Under the pieces are notes generated by a model. It saw nothing but the letters and a program-made list of their open reading frames with translations, searched no databases and was not told the DNA's origin. The position numbers were made by a program, and so were the translations under genes. This document shows positions 15,924-16,342 of a DNA stretch of 16,342 bases, one piece after another. The DNA is from an uncultured Pedobacter sp. (lineage in GTDB: Bacteria > Bacteroidota > Bacteroidia > Sphingobacteriales > Sphingobacteriaceae), in assembly GCF_946479715.1 (NCBI RefSeq), contig NZ_CAMLHF010000126.1:1-16342 (forward strand). The letters run 5' to 3'. Each line of letters opens with the position of its first letter. Position 1 is the stretch's first letter.

Positions 15924-16342
15924 ATGAGAAGAAGTAAGTGGTTTTTAATGTTATTGCTTTCTGGCAGCACTATAGTGTTTGCCCAGGAACCTGTGGTTTC
16001 TGCAATGGATAGTATGGCTATAAAAACACTCTTCTTTGCCGGTTTAAAGGAAAAACTGAATGAAAATTATCCGAAGGCAGCTGAGAACTTTGATAAGTTA
16101 TTAAAGATCGATCCTGATAATTCTGCTGCTTATTTTGAGATTGCTACGCTGAATTTCAGACAAAATAAACTGATGGAGTCGGAAATGGCCATTAAAAAGG
16201 CTACTTCTCTGAACCCCAATAACGTTTGGTACTGGAAATTACTCGCAGAGCTTTATAAGCGAAAAGGAGATATGGATAATCTTGTTGGTGTTTTTGATAA
16301 ATTAATTGCGCTTTCTCCTGATGAAGACTCGTATTATTTTGA
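15924..16342 (+). CDS. Exported tetratricopeptide-repeat protein (C-terminus cut by window edge)
   Basis: The first 139 residues of a gene that runs off the right edge. It starts with a signal peptide (MRRSKWFLMLLLSGSTIVFA) with a likely signal-peptidase I site after Ala20 (VFA before Gln21). Mature sequence from about residue 37 shows at least two TPR units, with the usual small-residue and Pro-turn pattern (NYPKAAENFDKLLKIDPDNS, AIKKATSLNPNN, FDKLIALSPDED). TPR proteins are scaffolds for protein interaction; this one is predicted periplasmic. Its 6-nt spacing from dut places it in the same operon. Many Bacteroidota genomes carry a TPR gene here followed by envelope or peptidoglycan genes, but that part is outside the window. 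Confidence 0.9.
   Translation, partial: MRRSKWFLMLLLSGSTIVFAQEPVVSAMDSMAIKTLFFAGLKEKLNENYPKAAENFDKLLKIDPDNSAAYFEIATLNFRQNKLMESEMAIKKATSLNPNNVWYWKLLAELYKRKGDMDNLVGVFDKLIALSPDEDSYYF

Overview
The window looks like chromosomal housekeeping DNA from a Bacteroidota bacterium, most likely Sphingobacteriaceae and probably Pedobacter-like. The protein sequences, the low GC content, the near absence of Shine-Dalgarno sites and the TTTG / TAnnTTTG-like promoter boxes all point that way. This assignment comes from reading motifs and was not tested by a search. No phage, insertion sequence, CRISPR array, tRNA or rRNA was seen.

Layout. 1-1280 (-) is dxs, which runs off the left edge, divergent from glyA (1374-2645, +). 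Downstream of glyA on the same strand is a 921-residue soluble hybrid histidine kinase (2665-5430) with order GAF-PAS-PAS-PAS-HisKA-HATPase-REC. The 257-bp gap 5431-5687 holds the most unusual noncoding signal here: two tandem copies of a hairpin element. Each copy has the same 16-nt sequence on the 5' side (minus strand) and a stem showing a compensatory base change. From 5688 to 8882 a minus-strand run reads rlmN, then comF, then a beta-helix-type lipoprotein. rluF (8967-10013, -) lies upstream as its own unit, with a long palindrome just before its start codon. A DinB-family protein (10168-10665, -) and a WYL-type regulator (10751-11440, -) follow. From 11537 to the right edge is a compact plus-strand run: amidohydrolase, NMO/FabK-type flavoprotein, acylphosphatase, Wzx-type flippase, dut and a truncated TPR protein. 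Gaps within this run are 35, 15, 0, -4 and 6 nt.

How the genes fit together. dxs (isoprenoid precursors), glyA (one-carbon units), dut (nucleotide hygiene), rlmN and rluF (both acting on 23S rRNA) are core functions. The flippase and the exported TPR protein belong to envelope biogenesis. The regulator/DinB pair looks like a small self-contained regulatory unit. The histidine kinase has no partner response regulator in the window and carries its own receiver domain.

No gene here is clearly a new system. The best candidates for undescribed biology are noncoding: the tandem structured elements at 5452-5637, with a possible small-RNA promoter at 5519-5549, and the palindrome at 10024-10066.
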